A DNA stretch of 64,000 nt from JACVRW01 sp963734365 (GTDB lineage: Bacteria; Actinomycetota; Thermoleophilia; Solirubrobacterales; Thermoleophilaceae). The translations under genes were made by a program, and so were the position numbers. The stretch lies in assembly GCA_963734365.1 (NCBI GenBank), contig CAVTGV010000004.1, positions 620,001-684,000 on the forward strand, given 5' to 3'. Positions 54,089-62,735 of this stretch are shown here, piece after piece. The number at the start of each line of letters is the position of its first letter. The stretch's first letter is position 1. Below the pieces are notes generated by a model. It was not told the origin of the DNA. It worked only from the letters and a program-made list of their open reading frames with translations, and searched no databases.

Positions 54089-55364
54089 GTGGAAGAGTGG
54101 CTCACAGCGGCGGCCCGCCGGCGGCCCGAGCACACCGCGCTCGAGCACGAGGGGCGGCGCTGGACCTATGGGGAGCTGCATGCCGCCGCCGCCCGGACGG
54201 CACGGGTTCTCGCCGCCCGCGGCGTGGCCGAGGGCTCGCTCGTGGCCACCACCCTGGCGCCCGGACCCGCGTTCGTGGAGCTGCTCCACGCCCTGCCGCG
54301 GCTGGGCGCGGTGCTGGTGCCGCTCAACCCGGCCGATCCGGTGCGGGTCGAGGCCGCCGTGACCGTCGACGCGCCTCTGCACGGCCCGGAGGCGGACGTG
54401 ACGCTTGGCCGGACCGTCGACCCCGAGGCCATTCACTCGATCATCCACACCTCGGGTACGAGCGGACGGCCGCGGGCCGTGCCGCTCAGCTACGCCAACC
54501 ACGAGGCGAGCGCCCGGGCGTCGGCCGAGCACCTCGGCGTTACGGAGGACGACCGCTGGCTCGGCGTGCTGCCGCTCTTCCACGTCGGCGGCCTGGCCGT
54601 GCTGCTGCGCTCGGCGGCATACGCCACCACAGCCGTGCTGCACGAGCGCTTCGACCCGGTTCGCGTACGCGATGCGCTCGGCGCCGGGGAGGTCACGCTC
54701 GCCTCGCTGGTGCCCACCATGCTCGCCCGCTTGCGCGCCGCCGGGCTCGAGCGCGGCTCGCCGGCGCTGAGGGCGATCCTGCTCGGCGGCGGGCCGCTTC
54801 CGGGCGAGCTGCTCGACTGGGCGCTCTCGGTCGGGACTGCCGGTGTCGCCCACCTACGGGATGACCGAGACGGCGTCCCAGGTGGTCACAGCGCCGCCCG
54901 GCGAGCGCAGCGGGCTGCCGTTGCCCGGGGTCGAGCTGCGCACCGCCGGCGACGGGGAGATCCTGGTGCGCGGGCCGATGGTGGCGCGCGCCGCGCTCGA
55001 CCCGGACGGCTGGCTCCACACCGGCGACCGCGGCCACATCGACGCCGAAGGACGTCTGCACGTGGACGGCCGCCTCAAGGAGATCATCGTCACCGGGGGC
55101 GAGAACGTGGCGCCGCTGGAGGTCGAGGAGGCGCTCCTGTCCCACCCCGCCGTGGCCGAGGCCGGGGTGGCCGGGGTGCCAGACCCCGAGTGGGGAGAGG
55201 CGATCACGGCCTTCGTGGTGCTCTCCGGCGAGGCGACCGGCGAGGAGCTGCGCGACTGGGCCCGCGAGCGCCTGGCTCCGCACAAGGTGCCCAAGCGGGT
55301 GGAGCGGGTGGCCGAGCTGCCCCGCAACGCCGCGGGCAAGCTGCTGCGCGACCGGCTGCGATGA
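54089..55364 (+). CDS. menE: o-Succinylbenzoate-CoA ligase (one frameshift)
   Basis: A 424-residue acyl-adenylate-forming ligase after correction. The P-loop-like A3 motif is IIHTSGTSGRPRAVPLS; A5 is VSPTYGMTETASQVV; A7-A8 are GWLHTGDRGHIDAEGRLHVD, GRLKEIIVTGGENVAPLEVE; A10 lysine is in PRNAAGKLLRD. One extra G at 54833-54835 splits the frame just before A5; without it the reading is GLPVSPTYGM. The size and neighbours fit MenE. The stop overlaps the DUF488 start (ATGA). Confidence 0.93.
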
Positions 55365-55864
55365 AGACCGTCGCCACGATCGGCGTCTACGGATTCGACC
55401 TCGAGGCCTTTCTCGCCGCTCTGCGCGACGCCGGCGTGACGGTGCTGCTCGACGTGCGCCAGCGCCGCGGCGTGCGCGGCTCGCAGTACGCCTGGGCCAA
55501 CTCGCGCCGTCTGCAGGCCGCGCTGGCGCAAGCCGGCATCGCCTATCGCCACCACCTCGAGCTCGCCCCGACGACAGAACTGCGCCGTCTGCAGTACGCG
55601 GCCGACGAGCGCCAGGGGGTGGGTAAGCGCTCCCGCACCGAGCTGGCACCGGAGTACCGGGAGCGCTACCTGACCGAAATCCTCGACCGCGCTGACCTCG
55701 ACGCTGTCGCCGCGAGCCTCCCGGAGCGCGGCGCGGCCTCGCTGATGTGCGTGGAGCGCGATCCCGAGGCGTGCCACCGCTCGCTCATAGCCGAGCGTCT
55801 GGAGGAGCGCTACGCCGTCCGCGTCGAGCACCTGCGTCCCAGGAGCCCGTCCGACGCAATGTGA
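55361..55864 (+). CDS. DUF488 family protein
   Basis: A 167-residue DUF488 protein. Signatures are TIGVYGFDLEAFLAALRDAG, VLLDVRQRRGVRGSQYAWA, the conserved pair with YRHHLELAPT, and MCVERDPEACHRSLIAERL. The family is widespread, sometimes linked to nucleic-acid or sulfur-related contexts, without settled function. It is translationally coupled to menE by ATGA, which suggests co-expression with menaquinone synthesis, perhaps only by position. Confidence 0.88.
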   Translation: MKTVATIGVYGFDLEAFLAALRDAGVTVLLDVRQRRGVRGSQYAWANSRRLQAALAQAGIAYRHHLELAPTTELRRLQYAADERQGVGKRSRTELAPEYRERYLTEILDRADLDAVAASLPERGAASLMCVERDPEACHRSLIAERLEERYAVRVEHLRPRSPSDAM

Positions 55865-55866
55865 AA

Positions 55867-55878
55867 CCGCAATTGCGG
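55867..55878. repeat. 12-bp palindrome between DUF488 and ilvC
   Basis: CCGCAATTGCGG is a perfect palindrome 2 bases after the DUF488 stop and 64 bases before the ilvC start. It could be an operator or part of a weak terminator. Confidence 0.3.
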
Positions 55879-55927
55879 CGGCAAGAGTGCCGGAAATGCG
55901 GCCTCACCTGTTTGGCAGCCGAGCATC

Positions 55928-55933
55928 TAAAGT
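55928..55933 (+). promoter_or_regulatory. -10 hexamer TAAAGT
   Basis: TAAAGT lies 9 bases before the ilvC ATG at 55943, so ilvC has its own near-leaderless promoter and does not need read-through from ilvBN. Confidence 0.4.
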
Positions 55934-55942
55934 GACCGGCCC

Positions 55943-56932
55943 ATGATCTACGACAAGGACGCCGACCTCGCCCTGCTCGACGGCAAGACCGTGGCCATCC
56001 TCGGCTACGGCTCTCAGGGCCACGCCCACGCGCTCAACCTGAAGGACTCCGGCGTGGAGGTGGTGGTAGGCCTGCGCGAGGACTCATCCTCCGTGGACAA
56101 GGCGAAGGGCGACGGCTTGCGGGTGCTCCCGATCGCCGACGCCGCCAGCGAGGGCGAGGTCGTGATGATCCTGCTCCCGGACGAGAAGCAGGCTGAGGTC
56201 TACGAGGCGGAGATCCGGGACGGGATCGCCCCGGGCAACCTGCTGATGTTCGCCCACGGGTTCACCATCCACTTCGAGCAGATCGATCCGGGGCCCGAGG
56301 TGGATGTGGGCATGGTCGCGCCCAAGGGCCCGGGACATCTCGTGCGCCGGCAGTTCGTGGAAGGCAACGGCGTGCCCGGCCTGATGGCCATCGACCGCGA
56401 TCCCACCGGGAGCGCGCGAGAGCTCGTGCTCGCCTACGCGCGCGGGATCGGCTGCACGCGGGCCGGGGTGATCGAGACCACGTTCAAGGACGAGACCGAG
56501 ACCGACCTGTTCGGCGAGCAGGCCGTGCTGTGCGGCGGGGTGAGCGAGCTGGTTCGGGCCGGCTACGAGACCCTCGTCGAGGCCGGCTACGACCCGCGCC
56601 TCGCCTACTTCGAGTGCCTCCACGAGCTCAAGCTCATCGTGGACCTGATGTACGAGAAGGGCATCACCGGCATGCGCTACTCGATCTCCAACACCGCCGA
56701 GTACGGCGACCTCACGCGAGGCACGCGGATAGTCGACGCCCAGACCCGCGCCTCGATGAAGGAGATCCTGAACGAGATCCAGTCCGGTGACTTCGCGCGC
56801 GAGTGGATCGCCGAGAACAAGGCCGGCCAGGAGAACTTCCTGCGTATGCGCGAAGAGGGCAAGAACCACCAGATCGAGCGCGAGGGCAAGGAGCTCCGCT
56901 CGATGATGGACTGGATCGACCAGGACTTCTGA
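55943..56932 (+). CDS. ilvC: Ketol-acid reductoisomerase
   Basis: A 329-residue class I NADPH enzyme of valine/isoleucine synthesis. The nucleotide loop is VAILGYGSQGHAHALNLKDS; KARI blocks are VDVGMVAPKGPGHLVRRQFV, TFKDETETDLFGEQAVLCGG with the metal-binding DxxxE, and YFECLHELKLIVDLMYEKGI, MRYSISNTAEYGDLT. It is followed closely by the DUF4190-like gene, then the aminotransferase and serA. Its partners ilvBN are 19 kb upstream. Confidence 0.97.
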   Translation: MIYDKDADLALLDGKTVAILGYGSQGHAHALNLKDSGVEVVVGLREDSSSVDKAKGDGLRVLPIADAASEGEVVMILLPDEKQAEVYEAEIRDGIAPGNLLMFAHGFTIHFEQIDPGPEVDVGMVAPKGPGHLVRRQFVEGNGVPGLMAIDRDPTGSARELVLAYARGIGCTRAGVIETTFKDETETDLFGEQAVLCGGVSELVRAGYETLVEAGYDPRLAYFECLHELKLIVDLMYEKGITGMRYSISNTAEYGDLTRGTRIVDAQTRASMKEILNEIQSGDFAREWIAENKAGQENFLRMREEGKNHQIEREGKELRSMMDWIDQDF

Positions 56933-56933
56933 G

Positions 56934-57632
56934 ATGGCCGACGAGCAGAGCGGCGGCTTCCTCCCGCCGGAGCCGGCAGGGCCCGAGCCCGAGCTGGAGG
57001 GCCGGCCGCAGCCCGCCGCCGGGGCGGCCGCGGGGGATCCCGGGCCCCAGGCCCCGCCGGGCGGCCAGGCTCCGCCGGGCGGCCAGGCTCCGCCACCGCC
57101 GGCGGGCCAGGGCTACGCGCCTCCCGCCTCAGGCCATTACTACGGCGCTCCGGGCCAGGGCTGGCAGGCGCCGCCAGGAGGCGGATGGGGTCCGCCGCCG
57201 GGACAGGGCTGGCAGGCGCCCCCGCCGCCGTGGGGCTATCCGCAGCCGCAGGTGCCGGACAACAACCCGGCGATCGCCGGCTTCGTCCTGTCGCTCGTCT
57301 CGGTCACGCTGTTGCTGTTCTCGGCCGGGCTCTCGTCGATCGTGTCGGTCGGCTGTTCGATCGCCGCGATCGTGCTGGGCCGCAAGGGAGTCAAGAAGGT
57401 CGACGCGGGCGAGACCCCCAAGCACAAGAGCCTGGCCCAGGCCTCCTTCTGGATCGGTGTCGCGGGTCTCGTGGTGGCAGTGGTGGCCACGCTCGCCTGG
57501 ATCGCCATCGTGATCGCGATCGCCGTCGACGAGGACTCGCGCCAGGACTTCGAGAACGAGTTCGACGAGTCCCGCAGCATCTCGCTGATCCTCGTGCCGG
57601 CGGTGCGCCTGCTGGCGCAGATCGTGACCTGA
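56934..57632 (+). CDS. DUF4190-like membrane protein with proline-rich N-tail
   Basis: A 232-residue protein. Residues 1-105 are low-complexity P/G/Q/A with repeated GGQAPP units and WQAPP motifs. The rest is a two-helix DUF4190-type unit (AIAGFVLSLVSVTLLLFSAG, VGCSIAAIVLGRKGVKK, SFWIGVAGLVVAVVATLAWI). The P-rich, cytoplasmic half may bind WW- or SH3-like partners or self-assemble, which is speculative. It begins directly after ilvC. Confidence 0.78.
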   Translation: MADEQSGGFLPPEPAGPEPELEGRPQPAAGAAAGDPGPQAPPGGQAPPGGQAPPPPAGQGYAPPASGHYYGAPGQGWQAPPGGGWGPPPGQGWQAPPPPWGYPQPQVPDNNPAIAGFVLSLVSVTLLLFSAGLSSIVSVGCSIAAIVLGRKGVKKVDAGETPKHKSLAQASFWIGVAGLVVAVVATLAWIAIVIAIAVDEDSRQDFENEFDESRSISLILVPAVRLLAQIVT

Positions 57633-57640
57633 CCTCCCGC

Positions 57641-57646
57641 TATCTT
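57641..57646 (+). promoter_or_regulatory. -10 hexamer TATCTT
   Basis: TATCTT lies 10 bases before the aminotransferase ATG at 57657. Confidence 0.4.
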
Positions 57647-57656
57647 CGATGGTCCG

Positions 57657-58841
57657 ATGGCCGATCCGTACGTGAAGCAGTACCTCATGACCGCTGGGCC
57701 CACGCCGCTCCCGCCGGCGGTCTCACAGGTGATGGCGGAGCCGATGCTCTACCACCGCGCCCCGGCCTTCATCGAGGTCTACGCGCGGGTACTCGCGCGC
57801 CTCAAGCAGGTCTTCGCCACGAGCAACGAGGTGCTGGTCTTCGCGTCGTCCGGCAGCGGGGCGATGGAGTCGGCCGTGGCCAACCTCGTCCGCCCGGGCG
57901 AGCCCGCGCTCGTGGCCTCCTGCGGCAAGTTCGGGGAGCGCTGGGCAGAGCTGTGTGACGCGTACGGGGCGCAGACGCTGCACTGGGAGACCGAGTGGGG
58001 CCAGCGAGTGGACCCGGCCGAGCTCGACCGCCGGCTGGCCGAGGCTCCGGACGTGGAGGTCGTGTTCACCACGCTCTCCGAGACCTCGACGGGAGTCGTC
58101 AACGACGTGCGCGAGCTGGCCGAGGTGAGCCACCGCCATGGCGCGCTGATCGCGGTGGACGCCGTGTCCGGCCTCGGTGCCGTGCCCTGCCCTCAGGACG
58201 AGTGGGGGGTGGACGTGGTGGTCTCCGGCTCGCAGAAGGCGCTGATGGCGCCTCCGGGCCTGGGCTTCGCGAGCCCCAACGACGCGGCGCTCGCCCGCGC
58301 CGCCGCCTCACCCGGCCGCCGTTACTACTTCGATTGGCAGCGGACCGTCGACGGTCAGCGCAAGGAGCAGCCCGACAGCCCGTTCACGCCCGCCGTGGGG
58401 CTCGTGCAGGCCCTCGACGTGGCCCTGGCGCTCATAGAGGCCGAGGGGCTCGAGCAGGTCTACGAGCGCCACCACCTGCTCGGCCGGGCCACTCGTGAGG
58501 CCGCCCGCGCGCTCGACCTGGAGCTGCTCGGCGGGGGCGACGAGAACGCGAACGTGGTCACCGCCATCGTGCTGCCCGAGGCGATCGACGGCGCCAAGGT
58601 GCCCAAGCTGATGCGCGACCGCTTCGGCATCACGATCGCCGGCGGCCAGGGCCGTCTCAAGGGGCGCATCGCCCGCATCGCGCACTGCGGCTACTTCGGC
58701 GCCTTCGACATCGTGGTTACGGTCGCGGCGCTCGAGATGACCCTGCGGGAGCTCGGTCTCGACCTCGAGCTCGGCACCGGCGTGGCCGCGGCCCAGCGGG
58801 TCTTTCTCGAGGCGGGCGTGCCCGTCGCCGCACCGGCGTGA
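57657..58841 (+). CDS. Class V aminotransferase (serine/alanine-glyoxylate type)
   Basis: A 394-residue PLP enzyme. The N-terminal GPTPLPPAVSQVM and RAPAFIEVY, the middle SSGSGAMESAVANL, SETSTGVVNDVREL and VDAVSGLGA and the PLP lysine in VSGSQKALMAPPGLGF are typical of the serine-pyruvate/alanine-glyoxylate group. Coupled to serA by a GTGA overlap, it may supply phosphohydroxypyruvate transamination as an alternative SerC, or act in glyoxylate metabolism. I favour a link to serine synthesis because of the operon. Confidence 0.9.
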   Translation: MADPYVKQYLMTAGPTPLPPAVSQVMAEPMLYHRAPAFIEVYARVLARLKQVFATSNEVLVFASSGSGAMESAVANLVRPGEPALVASCGKFGERWAELCDAYGAQTLHWETEWGQRVDPAELDRRLAEAPDVEVVFTTLSETSTGVVNDVRELAEVSHRHGALIAVDAVSGLGAVPCPQDEWGVDVVVSGSQKALMAPPGLGFASPNDAALARAAASPGRRYYFDWQRTVDGQRKEQPDSPFTPAVGLVQALDVALALIEAEGLEQVYERHHLLGRATREAARALDLELLGGGDENANVVTAIVLPEAIDGAKVPKLMRDRFGITIAGGQGRLKGRIARIAHCGYFGAFDIVVTVAALEMTLRELGLDLELGTGVAAAQRVFLEAGVPVAAPA

Positions 58842-60469
58842 CGACGGCCGAGGCCGATCCGTCGCAGATGAAGGTTCTCGTCGCCGAGAAGATCGGCGAC
58901 TCCGGAGTCCAGCTGTTGCGCGACGCCGGGCTCGTGGTCGAGCTGGGCAGCGGCTGGGAGGCGGCGGAGCTCGAGCGGCGCATCGGCGAGTTCGACGGCC
59001 TCTTGATCCGCTCCGCCACGCAGCTCGACGCCGGGCTGCTGGAGCGCGCCGCCCGGCTCAAGGTCGTCGGCCGGGCCGGGGTGGGAGTCGACAACGTCGA
59101 CGTCGAGGAGGCCACCAAGCGCGGCGTGGTGGTGGCCAACGCGCCGCAGTCCAACGTGATCACCGCCGCCGAGCACACCATGGCGATGCTGCTGGCGCTG
59201 GCGCGCAAGGTGCCCCAGGCGCACGGCTCGCTCACCGGCGGCGCCTGGGAGCGCTCGAAGTTCAGCGGAGTGGAGCTCTACGAGAAGACGCTCGGGGTCC
59301 TGGGCTTCGGCCGCATCGGCCAGCTGGTGGCCCAGCGCGCGCTCGGCTTCGGCATGCGCGTGGTGGCCTTCGACGCGTACGTGGCCGAGGAGCGCTTCCG
59401 GGATCTCGGCGTGGAGCGCGCGGCCTCCTCGGATGACCTGTACGCGCAGGCGGACTTCATCACGGTGCACCTGCCGGTCAACGAGGAGACCGAGGACTGG
59501 CTCGACAGCGCCGCCTTCGCCAAGATGAAGGACGGGGTGCGCGTGATCAACGTGGCCCGCGGCAAACTGATGGTGGAGGATGCTCTGCGTGAGGGGCTCG
59601 ACTCGGGCCGGGTGGCGGGCGCGGCGCTGGACGTGTTTCGCCACGAGCCGGTGACCGACCATCCGCTGTTCGACTACCCAAACGTCGTGGTCACTCCGCA
59701 CCTCGGAGCGTCCACCGCGGAGGCCACCGACCGCGCGGGCTACCAGGCGGCGGAGCAGGTGGTGGCCGCCCTCACGGGAGGCGTGGTCACGAGCGCGGTG
59801 AACATCCCCGCGATCGCCCCGGAGGACCTGGACGCGCTCGGTCCGTTCCTGCCGCTGGCCCGCGACCTCGGCCGGATCGCCAGCACGCTCGCGGAGCGCA
59901 CGTCGGTCGATTCGGTGGAGGTCGAGTATCTCGGCCGCATCGCCGAGCGGGACACCCGCCTGCTCACCGTGCAGGTCCTGAAGGGAGTGCTGGCCGGCCA
60001 CGTGGAGGAGGACGTGAACGACGTGAACGCGCCGGCGATCTCCCGGGACCGCGGCATCGCGGTATCGGAGACGAGCAGCACGCAGGCACGCGACTTCACC
60101 GATCTGGTGCGGGTGAGCGTGGTGAGTGGCGGCGAGCACACGCGCGTGGTCGGCACCACGCTGGGCCGCCGCCATCGGCCGCACCTGCTCGAAGCGTGGG
60201 GCTCGCGCTTCAACATCCAGGTCGAGCGCCACTGGGCCGTGTTCCGCTACGAGGACCGGCCCGGGATGCTCGGCCGCGTGGGTACCGAGCTCGGCAACCG
60301 GGGGATCAACATCGTCAGTGCCGCGGTGGGGCGGCGTATGGATGAGGATGAAAATGGGGGGGCGGTGATGATCGTGACCGCCGACAGCCGTGTGCCGCAG
60401 GAAGTGGTGGACATCATCGTGTCCACCGACGGCTTTGCGGCGGGCCGTACGGTCAGCCTCCAGGCCTAG
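58838..60469 (+). CDS. serA: D-3-phosphoglycerate dehydrogenase
   Basis: A 543-residue type 1 PGDH with substrate/NAD domains, an ASB domain and a C-terminal ACT domain. Signatures: VVGRAGVGVDNVDVEEATKR, TLGVLGFGRIGQLVAQRALG, VINVARGKLM with the catalytic Arg, and the His-Glu pair in ALDVFRHEPV and VTPHLGASTAEATDRAG. The ACT part is VFRYEDRPGMLGRVGTELGN. GTG 58838 overlaps the aminotransferase stop; ATG 58868 (MKVLVAEKIG) is a possible alternative. It makes phosphohydroxypyruvate for serine. Confidence 0.96.
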   Translation: MTTAEADPSQMKVLVAEKIGDSGVQLLRDAGLVVELGSGWEAAELERRIGEFDGLLIRSATQLDAGLLERAARLKVVGRAGVGVDNVDVEEATKRGVVVANAPQSNVITAAEHTMAMLLALARKVPQAHGSLTGGAWERSKFSGVELYEKTLGVLGFGRIGQLVAQRALGFGMRVVAFDAYVAEERFRDLGVERAASSDDLYAQADFITVHLPVNEETEDWLDSAAFAKMKDGVRVINVARGKLMVEDALREGLDSGRVAGAALDVFRHEPVTDHPLFDYPNVVVTPHLGASTAEATDRAGYQAAEQVVAALTGGVVTSAVNIPAIAPEDLDALGPFLPLARDLGRIASTLAERTSVDSVEVEYLGRIAERDTRLLTVQVLKGVLAGHVEEDVNDVNAPAISRDRGIAVSETSSTQARDFTDLVRVSVVSGGEHTRVVGTTLGRRHRPHLLEAWGSRFNIQVERHWAVFRYEDRPGMLGRVGTELGNRGINIVSAAVGRRMDEDENGGAVMIVTADSRVPQEVVDIIVSTDGFAAGRTVSLQA

Positions 60470-60472
60470 ACT
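60467..60472 (+). promoter_or_regulatory. -10 hexamer TAGACT built on a stop codon
   Basis: TAGACT begins with the serA stop codon (60467-60469) and lies 7 bases before GTG 60480. Confidence 0.45.
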
Positions 60473-60479
60473 GCTTCGC

Positions 60480-60776
60480 GTGAGCTTTCAAAGCGGACTC
60501 GACGGCCCGGCGCCCCACGACTCCGAGCCGGTCGGCGCCCCGGCCGCCCAGCACGAGTGGCGCCGGCGGGCCCGCTCGTCGCGCCTGGCCATCGGGACGC
60601 TGGCCTGCCCCGCCTGCGACGCGCCGGTGGCACCGCAGCTGCCGCTGTCACCTGCGGATCCGCTGGGCTGCGGGTTCTGCCTGCACGAGGGGGCTGTGCG
60701 CGATTTCCTCTCGCTCGCGCCGCCCACACGGCCGACGCGGGTCGAGGTCCGCGTGGTTCAGCGCACCCGGGCCTGA
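60480..60776 (+). CDS. Small zinc-ribbon protein
   Basis: A 98-residue protein with a CPAC-x20-CGFC zinc ribbon in residues about 42-72 (LACPACDAPVAPQL, LGCGFCLHEGAVRDFLSLA) and basic flanks. Similar short proteins are common in actinobacteria, function unknown. GTG 60480 is set by the leaderless promoter. Its 3' end overlaps the convergent small gene at 60758 by 19 bases. Confidence 0.7.
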   Translation: MSFQSGLDGPAPHDSEPVGAPAAQHEWRRRARSSRLAIGTLACPACDAPVAPQLPLSPADPLGCGFCLHEGAVRDFLSLAPPTRPTRVEVRVVQRTRA

Positions 60777-61048
60777 CCGCCCGTGATCACCATGAGGTGC
60801 GGGCGCCCCCTGACGGGCCGCTCTCTGCGCTCTGCCCGCGCCTGGAAGCGCTCGGCCTGCTGCCGGTAGAAGGCCTCCGCGTCCGCGTGGACCCGAGCCA
60901 GCGATCGAAGACCGGCCGCGCGCTCCGGATGCCCCTCCGACACGGCCGCGGCCTCGGCCTCCTCGGCCCGGACGCGCTCCCGTTCGGCCCGCCTGCCTAT
61001 GAACCGAGCAACCTTTCTCAGCTCCTGAGGATCTCGGGCTACTCCCAC
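60758..61048 (-). CDS. Small charged helical protein, unknown
   Basis: A 96-residue putative protein (GTG 61048): ELRKVARFIGRRAERERVRA, EEAEAAAVSEGHPERAAGLR, SLARVHADAEAFYRQQAERF, ending HLMVITGGQARVR. Strong G/C third-position bias and balanced acidic/basic helices support coding. The opposite strand of this stretch lacks a good start. It would be coiled-coil rich. No family is recognised. Confidence 0.5.
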   Translation of the reverse strand: MGVARDPQELRKVARFIGRRAERERVRAEEAEAAAVSEGHPERAAGLRSLARVHADAEAFYRQQAERFQARAERRERPVRGRPHLMVITGGQARVR

Positions 61049-61111
61049 ACATTCGTCTTGCCCGGTACCGCCGCCGGTCACACGTCCGGGTAGCGTCTCG
61101 CACGAATCGCC

Positions 61112-61894
61112 GTGGCCCTCGTCCTCAAACTGACGCTCGCGCCGGCGCTCGTGGCCGCGGCCACCTTCGTGGCGCGAAGGCTGGGCAATCGCGCCGCGGG
61201 CCTGGTGAGCGGCCTCCCGGTGGTGGCCGCCCCGATCGTGCTCGTCTACGCCGTCGAGCAGGGCGAGCCGTTCGCCCGCATCGCGGCGCAGGCGGCAGTG
61301 CTCGGGATCATCTCGCAGGTCGCGTTCTGCGTGGCCTACTCGCTGGTCGCGCTGCGCGCGCCGGTCTGGCCGGCGCTCGCCGCCGGCTGGCTCGCCTTCG
61401 CGCTCGGCACGCTGGCGCTCTCGGACGTGTACCTGTCGCTCGTGACGAGCACGCTGATCACGCTGGCGGTGGTGGCAAGCGGCGCATGGCTTGTGGGCCG
61501 GCTCGCCACGGGCACCGCCGAAGACCGGTCGGGCGGCGATCTGCTCGCGTGGCGGCTCCTGATCACCGCGGCGCTGGTGCTCGCGCTCACCGCGGCGGCC
61601 GGAGGCCTGTCGGCTCACCTGGCGGGCCTCCTCGTGCCGTTCCCGATCATCACCGCCGTGCTCGCGGGCTTTACGCACGTACGCGCCGGCGGGACGGCGG
61701 CGGTCGAGCTGCTGAGCGGGCTCCTGCTCGCCATGGTCTGCTTCCTCGCGTTCTTCACGGTGCTGGCCGCCGTGCTCACTCACACCGCGGCCCCGGCCGC
61801 CTTCGCCGCTGCGACCGGCGCCGCGCTCGCGTGCTGGGGCCTGCTCGTCTGGGCCGGGCGCCGCAGGGCGGCGCCGGTGGCACAGTCGCCCTAG
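61112..61894 (+). CDS. Polytopic membrane protein, unknown function
   Basis: A 260-residue protein with about seven or eight helices (LKLTLAPALVAAATFVARRL, GLVSGLPVVAAPIVLVYAVE, VAFCVAYSLVALRAPVWPAL, LAGLLVPFPIITAVLAGFTH). The two GLVSGLP / GLLVPFP half-motifs suggest an internal repeat. It is of the type of uncharacterised actinobacterial membrane proteins. A hexamer TAGCGT (61091-61096) lies 15 bases before GTG 61112. It converges on the microprotein at 61891. Confidence 0.78.
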   Translation: MALVLKLTLAPALVAAATFVARRLGNRAAGLVSGLPVVAAPIVLVYAVEQGEPFARIAAQAAVLGIISQVAFCVAYSLVALRAPVWPALAAGWLAFALGTLALSDVYLSLVTSTLITLAVVASGAWLVGRLATGTAEDRSGGDLLAWRLLITAALVLALTAAAGGLSAHLAGLLVPFPIITAVLAGFTHVRAGGTAAVELLSGLLLAMVCFLAFFTVLAAVLTHTAAPAAFAAATGAALACWGLLVWAGRRRAAPVAQSP

Positions 61895-62019
61895 CGCTCC
61901 TGCTCGGCCGGCCGCACCAGCCGGGCGAGCAGCAGGCGCGCTCCGGCCACGCCGCCCGCGCCGGCGAACAGCAGGCTCACGAGCTCCTCCACCGGCACCA
62001 CGCCGGCGTGGGCGATCAC
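61891..62019 (-). CDS. 42-residue membrane microprotein
   Basis: MIAHAGVVPVEELVSLLFAG begins a 42-residue protein whose middle is one hydrophobic segment (LVSLLFAGAGGVAGARLLLA) followed by a basic/acidic end (RLVRPAEQER). GTG 62019 overlaps the stop of the DUF899 gene (GTGA), the same coupling seen in true operons here. Its stop overlaps that of the convergent membrane protein. The function is unknown; it probably works with the DUF899 protein or the transsulfuration enzymes. Confidence 0.6.
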   Translation of the reverse strand: MIAHAGVVPVEELVSLLFAGAGGVAGARLLLARLVRPAEQER

Positions 62020-62735
62020 GCTGCCTCCCCAGGATCCCCGTACTCGTCGCTGCGCTTCGGCCAGCCGGGCTCAGCGCCCTCGCCACGGCCCCGGGGCGTG
62101 CGATCCAAGAGGCCCCAGGTGGTGTTGAGCGCGTCCGTGCCGCGGTCGTAGCTCGTATACGTGTGGTAGACGACCCCGTCCTCGAGCGCGAAGACGCTCA
62201 GCGCCATGAGCTCTTCGTCGTGGGCCACGTCGACGCCGGCCCCGCCCGGTGAGGCGAAATTGAAGCCGGTGCCGTTCTCGCGGTCCTCCTCGGTCCACGC
62301 GCTGAAGTCGCGGTTGAAGTCCGTGCGGCCCGAGGAGACCCAGGGGATGTCCCAGCCCATGCGCTCCTTGTAGGCGTCGAGCACCTCGAGCGGCGAGCGC
62401 GACGCGAGCAGGAAGGTCACGTCGTGCGCGTTCAAGTGCTTGACCGTGCCGTCGAAGCTGTCGGTGGCGAACGTGCAGCCCCGACAGCCCTCCGGTGTGT
62501 TCGGACCGTGCATGAAGTGGTAGACGACCAGCTGCGAGCGGCCGTCGAATAGCTCCGCGAGCGTCTTGGTTCCCTCGTGGGTGTCGAACTCGTAGGTCTT
62601 GTCGATCCGAACGCGCGGGAGCTCTCTGCGCCGCTCGGCCAGCTCGTCATTGCGCCGGGTGAGCTCCTTCTCGGCCTCGAGCAGCTCCTTGCGGGCCGCG
62701 AGCCACTCCTCGCGTGTGCCAATGGTGGTGTTCAT
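62016..62735 (-). CDS. DUF899 thioredoxin-like protein
   Basis: A 239-residue DUF899 protein with a thioredoxin/AhpC-like fold. Features: REEWLAARKELLEAEKELTR, DELAERRRELPRVRIDKTYE, LVVYHFMHGPNTPEGCRGCT with a CxxC pair (CRGC), FASPGG and HTYTSYDRGTDALNTTWGLL. Biochemistry of the family is little known. ATG 62735 overlaps the metB stop (ATGA), and its stop overlaps the start of the microprotein. A thiol/disulfide or peroxide role with cysteine metabolism is plausible. Confidence 0.9.
   Translation of the reverse strand: MNTTIGTREEWLAARKELLEAEKELTRRNDELAERRRELPRVRIDKTYEFDTHEGTKTLAELFDGRSQLVVYHFMHGPNTPEGCRGCTFATDSFDGTVKHLNAHDVTFLLASRSPLEVLDAYKERMGWDIPWVSSGRTDFNRDFSAWTEEDRENGTGFNFASPGGAGVDVAHDEELMALSVFALEDGVVYHTYTSYDRGTDALNTTWGLLDRTPRGRGEGAEPGWPKRSDEYGDPGEAA

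Noticed and set aside
58838..60232. Long open frames opposite serA and opposite menB, ABC and MFS genes
   Set aside because: Composition is arginine-, alanine- and histidine-rich without motifs; they mirror third-position GC of the real genes.
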